The notes below the pieces were generated by a model that was not told the origin of the DNA, searched no databases, and worked only from the letters and a program-made list of their open reading frames with translations. A DNA stretch of 64,000 bases from Pseudomonas gingeri (GTDB lineage: Bacteria; Pseudomonadota; Gammaproteobacteria; Pseudomonadales; Pseudomonadaceae), in the NCBI RefSeq assembly GCF_013385425.1, contig NZ_JACAQA010000006.1:62001-126000 (forward strand), given 5' to 3'. Both the position numbers and the translations under genes were made by a program. Shown here piece by piece: positions 55,858-64,000 of this stretch (position 1 is the first letter of the stretch; every line of letters starts with the position of its first letter).

Positions 55858-57390
55858 ATGCGTTCTCTCACCCTCCACCTGAAAATCCTCATCACCGTAC
55901 TGGTGTTGCTGGGTGCTTCGGTCACGGCCTATCAGATTTTCGTGCTGGGGATTCCCGTCACCGAGGATGCCACGGACGACTTGTGGAACATCGACGCCAA
56001 GGTCGAGTTCGTCGCCAGCACCAAGGAACCGGTGAAGATCCAGATGTTCGTGCCGCCCCTGAGCCGCGACTACGTCAGCCTCAACGAGAGCTTCATTTCC
56101 AACAACTACGGGGTGAGCGTCAACCGCGCCGACGGCAACCGCAAGGTGACCTGGTCGGCACGCAAGGTCAGTGGCAAGCAGACGCTGTATTACCGCCTGG
56201 TGCTGACCAAGCGCTATACCGGCGAGAAACCCAAGGTCAAAGGTCCGACCTTCCGCGACAGCATGGCGATCGAGGGGCCGGAGAAAATCGCCGCGGACGC
56301 CTTGCTCGCGCCGATCCGCCAGCACTCGGCGGACGTCGAGACCTTCATCGGCGAAACCATCAAGCGGGTCAACAACCTCGGCGACGACAACGTCAAGCTG
56401 CTGCTGGCCGGCGATCCGTCGACCCCGCACAAGGCGCAGATCATCGAACTGCTGCTGTCCATCGCCCATGTGCCGATGGAACGCGCCCACACCCTGCGCC
56501 TTGTGGCCGATCAACCGCAGACCCCGGAACTCTGGCTGCGCAGCTTCAACGGCACGGACTGGCTGTATTTCAACCCGGACACCGGTGAACAGGGCCTGCC
56601 GTCCGACCGCCTGCTCTGGTGGACCGGCGCCGACAACCTGATCAGCGTCGAGGGCGGCAAGAAGGCCGGCGTCACCTTCAGCCTGAACAACAGCGAGATG
56701 AACGCGATCCGCCTGGCCAAGCTGACCGACGAGAACTCCGACGCCAACTTCCTCGAATATTCGCTCTATGGCCTGCCGCTGCAAACCCAGCAGACCTTCA
56801 TGATCATGGTGATGATCCCCATCGGCGTGCTGGTGATCCTGATCCTGCGCAACCTGATCGGCCTGCAGACCCTCGGCACCTTCACCCCGGTGCTGATCGC
56901 CCTGGCCTTCCGTGAAACCCAGCTGGGCTTCGGCATCGTGCTGTTCACCATCATTACCGCCCTCGGGCTGTCGCTACGCTCCTACCTGGAACACCTGAAG
57001 TTGCAGATGCTGCCACGGCTGTCGGTGGTACTGACCTTCGTCGTGGTGCTGATCGCCGCCATCAGCCTGTTCAGCCACAAGCTGGGCCTGGAACGTGGCT
57101 TGTCGGTGGCACTGTTCCCGATGGTGATCCTGACCATGACCATCGAGCGCCTGTCCATCACCTGGGAAGAGCGCGGCGCCAATCATGCCCTGAAAGTCGC
57201 CATCGGCACGCTGTTCGCGGCCTCCCTGGCGCACCTGATCATGACCGTGCCGGAGCTGATCTACTTCGTCTTCACCTTCCCGGCGATCCTGCTGATCCTG
57301 GTGGGCTTCATGCTGGCAATGGGTCGCTATCGCGGTTACCGCCTGACCGAACTGCTGCGCTTCAAGGCGTTCCTCAAGGAAAACGCCTGA
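55858..57390 (+). CDS. Inactive-transglutaminase-like membrane protein (RloB type)
   Basis: 510 residues: one N-terminal membrane anchor (LKILITVLVLLGASVTAYQIF), a large periplasmic region (about 30-300) with a transglutaminase-like fold segment (MERAHTLRLV, LRSFNGTDWLYFNPDTG), then seven membrane segments from about residue 310 to 490. The Cys-His-Asp triad expected of an active transglutaminase is not visible. Its stop overlaps the ligase start by one base. The set probably processes or ligates a periplasmic or cytoplasmic peptide across the membrane. Confidence 0.85.
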   Translation: MRSLTLHLKILITVLVLLGASVTAYQIFVLGIPVTEDATDDLWNIDAKVEFVASTKEPVKIQMFVPPLSRDYVSLNESFISNNYGVSVNRADGNRKVTWSARKVSGKQTLYYRLVLTKRYTGEKPKVKGPTFRDSMAIEGPEKIAADALLAPIRQHSADVETFIGETIKRVNNLGDDNVKLLLAGDPSTPHKAQIIELLLSIAHVPMERAHTLRLVADQPQTPELWLRSFNGTDWLYFNPDTGEQGLPSDRLLWWTGADNLISVEGGKKAGVTFSLNNSEMNAIRLAKLTDENSDANFLEYSLYGLPLQTQQTFMIMVMIPIGVLVILILRNLIGLQTLGTFTPVLIALAFRETQLGFGIVLFTIITALGLSLRSYLEHLKLQMLPRLSVVLTFVVVLIAAISLFSHKLGLERGLSVALFPMVILTMTIERLSITWEERGANHALKVAIGTLFAASLAHLIMTVPELIYFVFTFPAILLILVGFMLAMGRYRGYRLTELLRFKAFLKENA

Positions 57391-58376
57391 TGTTCGGCCT
57401 GTGGAAAACCTGGAAAGCCCTGGAGGCCCGGGGCATCATGGGGATCAACCGGCGCAACGCGGACTATGTGCTCAAGTACAACAAGCGCAGCCTCTACCCC
57501 ATCGTCGACGACAAGATCATCACCAAGGAGCGGGCCATCGCCGCCGGCATCCAGGTGCCGGAAATGTACGGGGTGATCTCCACGGAAAAGGAAATCGACC
57601 GGCTGGAAGCGATCATCGACGGGCGCCGTGATTTCGTTATCAAGCCGGCCCAGGGCGCGGGCGGCGACGGCATCCTGGTGATCGCCGACCGTTTCGAGGG
57701 CCACTATCGCTCGATCTCCGGACGCCTGATCAGCCACGGGGAAATCGAGCACCAGATCTCCAGCATCCTGACCGGCCTGTATTCCCTGGGCGGGCACCGC
57801 GACCGCGCGCTGATCGAATACCGGGTCACCCCCGACCCGATCTTCAAGAGCATCAGCTACGAAGGCGTGCCGGACATCCGCGTCATCGTACTGATGGGCT
57901 ACCCGGTAATGGCCATGCTGCGCCTGCCGACCCGCCAGTCCCATGGCAAGGCCAACCTGCACCAGGGCGCCATTGGCGTGGGCGTGGACCTGGCGACCGG
58001 GATCACCCTGCGCGGCACCTGGCTGAACAACATCATCCGCAAGCACCCGGACACCACCCATCCGGTGGATGGCGTGCAATTGCCCAACTGGGACGCCTTC
58101 ATGCAACTGGCGGCCGGCTGCCATGAGCTCTGCGGCCTGGGTTATATCGGCGTGGACATGGTCCTGGACCAGGACAAGGGCCCGCTGATCCTCGAACTCA
58201 ATGCCCGCCCCGGCCTGAATATCCAGATCGCCAACGACTGCGGGCTGACCCACCGGACCCATGCCGTGGAGGCCCACCTGGCGGAACTGGCCGCCGCGGG
58301 CATCACCGAGACGCCGGAGGCACGGGTGCGTTTTGTCCAGAAACTGTTCGGCCATGTGCCGGCACTCAACGACTGA
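57390..58376 (+). CDS. RimK-type alpha-L-glutamate ligase-like ATP-grasp protein
   Basis: 328 residues. ATP-grasp landmarks are FVIKPAQGAGGDGILVI, LIEYRV and ELNARPGLNIQIAND with the metal ligands. RimK-like enzymes add amino acids to protein or peptide carboxyls. The conserved set with a retropepsin and a seven-span protein points to a peptide-tagging function; the acceptor is unknown. Confidence 0.87.
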   Translation: MFGLWKTWKALEARGIMGINRRNADYVLKYNKRSLYPIVDDKIITKERAIAAGIQVPEMYGVISTEKEIDRLEAIIDGRRDFVIKPAQGAGGDGILVIADRFEGHYRSISGRLISHGEIEHQISSILTGLYSLGGHRDRALIEYRVTPDPIFKSISYEGVPDIRVIVLMGYPVMAMLRLPTRQSHGKANLHQGAIGVGVDLATGITLRGTWLNNIIRKHPDTTHPVDGVQLPNWDAFMQLAAGCHELCGLGYIGVDMVLDQDKGPLILELNARPGLNIQIANDCGLTHRTHAVEAHLAELAAAGITETPEARVRFVQKLFGHVPALND

Positions 58377-58493
58377 TCCACTGCACAACGACAGATCCTA
58401 CAAGGCAATCTCCATCCAGCGACATGCCCCTAGGAGCAACGCCTACAGGAGACTACAATCGCGCACCGCGCTCCCATGGCTGACCCGCCCCCC

Positions 58494-59837
58494 ATGTTGA
58501 CCTGCACCGTACATCCGTTGCCCTACCATGCCAATCCCGCCCATTACTTCGCGGCGATCCGCCATGCGCCCGGCGCCGTCTTGCTCGACAGCGGCCGGCC
58601 CGAGGCCGAGCGCGGGCGTTACGACCTGCTCAGCGCCTGGCCGCTGGAGCAACTGGCGGTGTTGCCGGACGAGCGTGGCGCGGCGTTCCTGCAACGCCTG
58701 CGGGACAACCTGGCGCACCTGGGCGAAGCACAACTTCCGGCGGCGTGCGAACTGCCGTTTGCCGGCGGCCTGATCGGCTACCTGAGCTACGACTTCGGCC
58801 GCCACCTGGAACAGCTGCCCAATCAGGCGCGGGACGACCTGCAACTGCCCGATGCGCGTTTCGGCCTGTATGCCTGGGCGCTGATCAGCGATCACCAGCA
58901 AGGCAGCAGCCAATTGGTGTTCCATCCCAGCGTCGAAGTCGCCGAGCGCGAACGGCTGATCCAGCTGTTCGGCCAGCCGGCCGCCCGGGACAGCAACGAA
59001 TTCCAGCTCAAGGGCCCGATGACCGCGGACCTCACGGCCGACGCCTACCGCCAGGCCTTCGAACGTATCCAGCACTATATCCAGGCCGGTGACTGCTATC
59101 AGGTCAACTTCGCCCAGCGCTTCCGGGCTGACTGCCAGGGCGATCCGTGGGTCGCTTATTGCGCCTTGCGCGCCGCCTGCCCGACACCCTTCTCCGGCTT
59201 CCAGAGCCTGCCCGACCACGGCGCGGTGCTGAGCCTGTCACCGGAGCGCTTCGTCAAGGTGAGCCAGGGCCAGGTCGAGACACGCCCGATCAAGGGCACC
59301 CGCCCACGCGGCCGCGACGCGGCTGAAGACGCGGCCAACGCCGCCGAACTGCTGGCCAGCAGCAAGGACCGCGCGGAAAACCTGATGATCGTCGACCTGC
59401 TGCGCAACGATCTGGGGCGCACCTGCCGTATCGGTTCGGTACGGGTCCCGGAACTGTTCAGCCTGGAGAGTTACCCCAACGTGCACCATCTGGTGAGCAG
59501 CGTGACCGGGACCCTGGCCGACGACCGCGACGCCCTCGACCTGATCGCCGGCAGCTTTCCCGGCGGCTCGATCACCGGCGCGCCGAAGATCCGCGCCATG
59601 CAGATCATCGACGAGCTGGAACCGACCCGACGGGCGCTGTATTGCGGTTCGCTGCTGTACCTGGATGTGCGCGGCGAGATGGACAGCTCCATCGCCATCC
59701 GCAGCCTGCTGGTCAAGGATGGCCAGGTCAGTTGCTGGGGCGGCGGCGGCATCGTCGCCGATTCCGACTGGCAGGCGGAATACCAGGAGTCCATCACCAA
59801 GGTGAAGGTCTTGCTCGACACCCTGCAAAGCCTCTGA
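58494..59837 (+). CDS. pabB: Aminodeoxychorismate synthase component I
   Basis: 447 residues from MLTCTVHPLPYHANP. It makes 4-amino-4-deoxychorismate for folate. The chorismate-binding domain shows CYQVNFAQRF, SPERFVKVSQGQVETRPIKGT and GSITGAPKIRAMQIIDELEP. An ATG at 58476 adds six residues; homologues I recall start near MLTCTV-like sequence. Neither start has a clear ribosome site. Confidence 0.92.
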   Translation: MLTCTVHPLPYHANPAHYFAAIRHAPGAVLLDSGRPEAERGRYDLLSAWPLEQLAVLPDERGAAFLQRLRDNLAHLGEAQLPAACELPFAGGLIGYLSYDFGRHLEQLPNQARDDLQLPDARFGLYAWALISDHQQGSSQLVFHPSVEVAERERLIQLFGQPAARDSNEFQLKGPMTADLTADAYRQAFERIQHYIQAGDCYQVNFAQRFRADCQGDPWVAYCALRAACPTPFSGFQSLPDHGAVLSLSPERFVKVSQGQVETRPIKGTRPRGRDAAEDAANAAELLASSKDRAENLMIVDLLRNDLGRTCRIGSVRVPELFSLESYPNVHHLVSSVTGTLADDRDALDLIAGSFPGGSITGAPKIRAMQIIDELEPTRRALYCGSLLYLDVRGEMDSSIAIRSLLVKDGQVSCWGGGGIVADSDWQAEYQESITKVKVLLDTLQSL

Positions 59838-59945
59838 AGCCTGTGCCCGCAAGGGATCGTGCTTGAGCATGGGGCCGGCGCCGAAGGATTTTGTTACTAT
59901 TCACCTATTCGAGCGCAAAGCGCCACTGACTGTAGGAACCGCCTG

Positions 59946-60680
59946 ATGAGCCAACCGTTCGACGTCGCAGAACTCGCCGCGACATACGCTAACAAGTCCG
60001 CCCAGGACATTCTCAAGCTGGCCTTTTCCCAGTTTGGCGATGACCTGTGGATATCTTTCAGCGGCGCGGAAGACGTGGTGCTGGTGGACATGGCCTGGAA
60101 ACTGAACAAGAACGTCAAGGTCTTCAGCCTCGACACCGGTCGCCTGCACCCGGAGACCTACCGCTTTATCGATCAGGTGCGCGAGCACTACAAGATCGAT
60201 ATCGAGCTGATCTCCCCGGATCACAATGAGCTCGAGCCGTTCGTCAAGGCCAAGGGCCTGTTCAGCTTCTACAAGGACAACCACGGCGAATGCTGCGGTA
60301 TCCGCAAGATCGCGCCGCTGCGCCGCAAGTTGTCCGGGGTCAGCGCCTGGGCCACCGGCCAGCGTCGCGACCAGAGCCCGGGCACCCGCAGCCAGGTGGC
60401 GGCACTGGAAATCGACAGCGCCTTCTCCACCCCGGAACGCACCCTGTACAAGTTCAACCCGTTGGCACAGATGAGCAGCGAAGAGATCTGGGGTTATATC
60501 CGCATGCTCGAACTGCCCTACAACAGCCTGCATGAGCGCGGCTTTATCAGCATCGGCTGCGAGCCCTGCACCCGTCCGGTGCTGCCGAACCAGCACGAAC
60601 GCGAAGGCCGCTGGTGGTGGGAGGAAGCCACGCAGAAGGAATGCGGCCTGCACTCGGGCAATCTGATCGCCAAGATCTGA
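59946..60680 (+). CDS. cysH: Adenylylsulfate / phosphoadenylylsulfate reductase
   Basis: 244 residues from [10 protein letters not shown]. Assimilatory sulfate reduction. The PP-loop-like [13 protein letters not shown] is present, and the four cysteines ECCGIRK and GCEPCTR that bind a [4Fe-4S] cluster point to the APS-reductase form common in Pseudomonas. ECGLH near the C-terminus holds the catalytic Cys. cysB follows convergently. Confidence 0.95.
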   Translation: MSQPFDVAELAATYANKSAQDILKLAFSQFGDDLWISFSGAEDVVLVDMAWKLNKNVKVFSLDTGRLHPETYRFIDQVREHYKIDIELISPDHNELEPFVKAKGLFSFYKDNHGECCGIRKIAPLRRKLSGVSAWATGQRRDQSPGTRSQVAALEIDSAFSTPERTLYKFNPLAQMSSEEIWGYIRMLELPYNSLHERGFISIGCEPCTRPVLPNQHEREGRWWWEEATQKECGLHSGNLIAKI

Positions 60681-60702
60681 GGAGTCCTGAACAGCGCAAA
60701 AC

Positions 60703-60793
60703 CTGTGGGAGCGGAGCTTGCCCGCGAATAGGCCCTTGAGGCCGCCAAAAGCTTCGCGGCGGTACGGCGATCCGACAAGCTCCGCTCCCACAG
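60703..60793. repeat. REP pair between cysH and cysB
   Basis: CTGTGGGAGCGGAGCTTGCC at the left and GACAAGCTCCGCTCCCACAG at the right form an inverted pair about 50 bases apart. Confidence 0.85.
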
Positions 60794-60825
60794 TTTATGT
60801 GCCTCAAGCGCCTGACAGCGGGCAC

Positions 60826-60855
60826 AAAAAAGCCCCGAACCAGTCGGGGCTTTTT
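60826..60855. terminator. Bidirectional terminator between cysH and cysB
   Basis: GCCCCGA and TCGGGGC form a 7-bp stem with a 5-base loop, flanked by six A and five T. It lies 15 bases from the cysB stop. Confidence 0.93.
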
Positions 60856-60869
60856 CATGTTCGGGCGAC

Positions 60870-61853
<984 letters not shown>

Positions 61854-61867
61854 TCAAAGCAGGTAAA

Positions 61868-61886
61868 CGCCGCAGTAACAGCGGCG
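61868..61886 (-). promoter_or_regulatory. Hairpin in the cysB leader
   Basis: CGCCGC and GCGGCG pair around 7 bases, about 24 bases upstream of the cysB ATG. The DNA just upstream is very AT-rich (61887-61935) with a TATAGT box, a likely promoter and CysB autoregulation site. Confidence 0.35.
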
Positions 61887-61955
61887 ATATATAACTATAT
61901 GAATGGTTTGAAGAATAAATCTAGAACTTTTTTATCAAAACCCTGACTTTCCGAC

Positions 61956-62456
61956 TCAGACATCGCCATAGCGACGGCGTTGCAACAGCGGTACCAGGTA
62001 AACCGGCACCTGGGCCAACTGCAGGACCCGCGCGGCGGTGCGCCCCAAATGCGCCTCGCTACCAGTACCATGGCTATGGCTGCCGACGATCAACAGGTCC
62101 ACCGAGAGAGCCCGGGCCTGTTCGAGAATGACCTGCGAAGGATCGCCCTGGAGCACCTTGATCGACTGGATCATGCTCAGGTCCTGCAGCCCGTCGGCAC
62201 ACTCCTCGCGAAAGCTGTCGAGCACCCGCTGCTCAATGGTCGCCATCACGGTGTTAAGACCCTGGCTGTGAAATTCGTTCAATGCCTGCTCGTCCAGGTA
62301 GCTCTGCAACACCGACTCGGCGAACAACCCCATCGGCTCGACGGCGTGCACCACATACAAATCGGCCTTGAACGTCCGCGCCAACTCGAGGGCATGCTGC
62401 ATGACATAAGGCGCATACAGACCGAGGTCGGTGGCGTACAACATCGAACGGATCAT
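61956..62456 (-). CDS. Universal stress protein (UspA family)
   Basis: 166 residues from MIRSMLYATDLG, with GAGGAGG just before the ATG. Single Usp domain: the N-terminal ATDL strand, HAVEPMG, and the C-terminal nucleotide-site region LLIVGSHSHGTGSEAHLG. In that last motif Arg follows LG where ATP-binding members have Ser, so ATP binding is uncertain. An open frame to 62828 is rejected. Confidence 0.9.
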   Translation of the reverse strand: MIRSMLYATDLGLYAPYVMQHALELARTFKADLYVVHAVEPMGLFAESVLQSYLDEQALNEFHSQGLNTVMATIEQRVLDSFREECADGLQDLSMIQSIKVLQGDPSQVILEQARALSVDLLIVGSHSHGTGSEAHLGRTAARVLQLAQVPVYLVPLLQRRRYGDV

Positions 62457-62589
62457 GGGGCCTCCTCGACTGCCAGAATGGCGGAGTTCAGTTGAGCTTA
62501 GCAGCGCCCCGCAGACCTCGGAGCACGGCTGGTCGGGCCGGCCCCGCTGCTCATCCTTGAAGAAACCCGATCTTGAAAACACCTGAAAC

Positions 62590-62677
62590 CTGTAGGAACG
62601 TGGCTTGCCCGCGAAGAGGGCCGCATGATCGACGCAAGGCTCAAGGGCCTCTTCGCGGGCAAGCCCGACTCCTACAG
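62590..62677. repeat. REP pair between the usp gene and the reductase gene
   Basis: CTGTAGGAACGTGGCTTGCC at the left and GGCAAGCCCGACTCCTACAG at the right, with an inner inverted pair CGCGAAGAGG/CCTCTTCGCG, giving a long imperfect hairpin. Confidence 0.88.
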
Positions 62678-62685
62678 GAGCGCAT

Positions 62686-63651
62686 TCAATCCTGGCGATT
62701 GTTCGCGTCGATAAAGGCCAGGGCCTGGTACAGGGCTCGGATCTTCGGCAACTCGCAACCGGCGGCACTTGCCGCGGCCAGCGGACGCCCATAGACGGCG
62801 TCCAATTCAAGCGCCCGCTTATGGACAAAGTCGTGGTACATGCTCGGCCAGTAGTCCGGCATCTTCTCCGTCACCTTGAACAGGTGCTCGGCATAACCGA
62901 CCGGCAGCTCATGACCGCAGGCCTGGGCACCCCGGACCACCTCGGCCATCAGCGCCTGGACCAGTTCGCGGCTGCTGTCATCGCTCATCAACGGCGTGGT
63001 GCTGGCCCGCAACAACACCGACAGACCGTTGTAAGGCACGTTCCACACCAGCTTCTGCCAGCGCGCCTGCTGCAGGTTGGCCATGGCCTGGGACTCGATG
63101 CCCGCCGCGTGGAACAGACCGGCCCCCTCTTCGACCAGAGCCTGGCGAGCCGTCGCATCATCGAGCAACGGACCACTGTGATAACCGATGTTCACCGCGC
63201 CGAGGGCCTGGTGCACGATGGTCCCGGGGCCGGCACGGTGCACGCAGATAAAGCACAGCCCGCCCAACAGATGCAGGGACTCGGGCAACAGCGCACGCAG
63301 TTCATCCTCCACATCGAGGCCGTTCTGCAGTACCAGCACCTTCGCCCCCGGTGCCGCGGCCTGGGCAATCAGCGGCGCGAGACTGGCGTTGCTGGTGGTC
63401 TTGGCGCCCACCAGCAACCAGTCGCAGGGCGGCATGTCGGCGGCCTGGGCATAGGCCTGCACATTCTGCAAATGCAGGGCACCGTGCACCGCACTGTCGA
63501 TCCGCAAGCCGTCCCCAGCCACCGCCGAAAACTCGCTACGCAACAGAAAATGCACGTCAAAGCCGACCCGCGCCAGCATCACACCGTAATACCCACCGAT
63601 CGCACCGGTGCCGATAATGCCGATACGCGGCCTGCTCGCTGAACCTGTCAT
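62686..63651 (-). CDS. 2-dehydropantoate 2-reductase-family protein
   Basis: 321 residues from MTGSASRPRIG. Rossmann motif IGIIGTGAIGGYYG, then LLVGAKTTSN, VLVLQNGLDVEDEL, and in the C-terminal domain QKLVWNVPYNGLSVL with the catalytic Lys-Asn pair. The ApbA/PanE family includes the pantothenate enzyme and related oxidoreductases; it is not certain this copy is the pathway PanE. The start overlaps the thioredoxin-like stop by 4 bases. Confidence 0.85.
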   Translation of the reverse strand: MTGSASRPRIGIIGTGAIGGYYGVMLARVGFDVHFLLRSEFSAVAGDGLRIDSAVHGALHLQNVQAYAQAADMPPCDWLLVGAKTTSNASLAPLIAQAAAPGAKVLVLQNGLDVEDELRALLPESLHLLGGLCFICVHRAGPGTIVHQALGAVNIGYHSGPLLDDATARQALVEEGAGLFHAAGIESQAMANLQQARWQKLVWNVPYNGLSVLLRASTTPLMSDDSSRELVQALMAEVVRGAQACGHELPVGYAEHLFKVTEKMPDYWPSMYHDFVHKRALELDAVYGRPLAAASAAGCELPKIRALYQALAFIDANNRQD

Positions 63652-63983
63652 GGCAACTCCTCTGGTACAAGACTCAAGGCCTGCCGAACCCCGTCGGCAA
63701 GCTCGTTCACGGCCAGGCGTGACTGCACAGCTCCATGAAAACCACCGTCCTTGACCACAAACAGCGCCGGCAGATGAAACACCCCGTAACGCTGCACCGC
63801 CCCGCCGTTGTCGCCCGCATCGATCCAGCACAAGCGCTCGACCGGCAAGGCCAGGGTCGGCAATACCTCCCGGGCGAAACGGCAGGAGGCACAGCCGACA
63901 CTGGTGAATATCAGTAATGAAACACCTGGCAAGTCCAATAGATTCCGGTCGATATCAAAATCCGTCAACTCCAGGCTCTTCAC
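63648..63983 (-). CDS. Thioredoxin-like protein
   Basis: 111 residues with a GTG start at 63983. FTSVGCASCRF holds a CxxC active site (C-A-S-C), and VFHLPALFVVKDGG holds the cis-Pro segment. No export signal, so cytosolic. It overlaps the reductase gene downstream by 4 bases; a functional link is unproven. Only 17 bases of upstream sequence are in the window, so a longer start cannot be excluded. Confidence 0.82.
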   Translation of the reverse strand: MKSLELTDFDIDRNLLDLPGVSLLIFTSVGCASCRFAREVLPTLALPVERLCWIDAGDNGGAVQRYGVFHLPALFVVKDGGFHGAVQSRLAVNELADGVRQALSLVPEELP

Positions 63984-64000
63984 TATACTGTTGGAAAGTT

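Overview
The window looks like chromosomal DNA of a Pseudomonas, most likely from the P. fluorescens group rather than P. aeruginosa. The evidence is the cmaX-crfX-cmpX-sigX-oprF locus, a complete 2-methylcitrate operon of the acnD/prpF type, rmf next to pyrD, GC-rich codon use, and several REP elements of the GTAGGAGC/GGCTTGCC kind in intergenic gaps. Most of the window is conserved core genome with tightly packed, often overlapping genes.

Layout. 1-2667 is the 3' part of rne (RNase E), followed by a clear terminator. 2872-5404 is an AT-richer insert: a two-gene cassette coding for a large cell-wall-hydrolase toxin (M23-like N-terminus, pesticin-type lysozyme C-terminus) and a small periplasmic protein that is probably its immunity factor. 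5382-9745 (minus) is a molybdenum hydroxylase operon with its maturation factors. 10018-14540 (minus) is the envelope operon exbB/exbD-type genes, lpxK, a Trm112-like gene, kdsB, a tyrosine phosphatase gene and murB; comEC follows at 14657-16873. 17010-26885 carries a DUF2062 gene, an ABC-2 exporter, a glutathione S-transferase, a FadE-type acyl-CoA dehydrogenase, a small hypothetical gene, a LysR/LysE pair and a secreted dipeptidase. 26987-27400 holds a duplicated tRNA-Glu/tRNA-Gly pair with a strong promoter. 27732-34878 holds a membrane-anchored hypothetical gene, yggL, dacB, rlmKL, rmf and pyrD.

34966-37373 (minus) is the most unusual segment: four genes resembling the regulatory and accessory part of a Salmonella SPI-1 type III secretion system (InvF-like activator, SicA-like chaperone, IacP-like acyl carrier protein, HilA-like winged-helix regulator). 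No secretion apparatus, translocator or effector gene accompanies them, and the carrier protein lacks the serine that normally carries phosphopantetheine. 37496-41403 is the oprF/sigX envelope-stress locus, followed by rraA and an alpha/beta hydrolase gene. 43349-46718 is ppsA with its divergent regulator. 46724-55009 is the propionate catabolic operon prpB-prpC-acnD-prpF-prpD behind a GntR regulator, with two visible copies of a TTGTCGACA operator. 55313-58376 is a retropepsin / transglutaminase-like membrane protein / ATP-grasp ligase cassette. The window ends with pabB, cysH, cysB, a universal stress protein gene, a ketopantoate-reductase-like gene and a thioredoxin-like gene.

The two places most likely to hold undescribed biology are the toxin-immunity pair (2872-5404) and the orphan SPI-1-like regulatory cassette (34966-37373).
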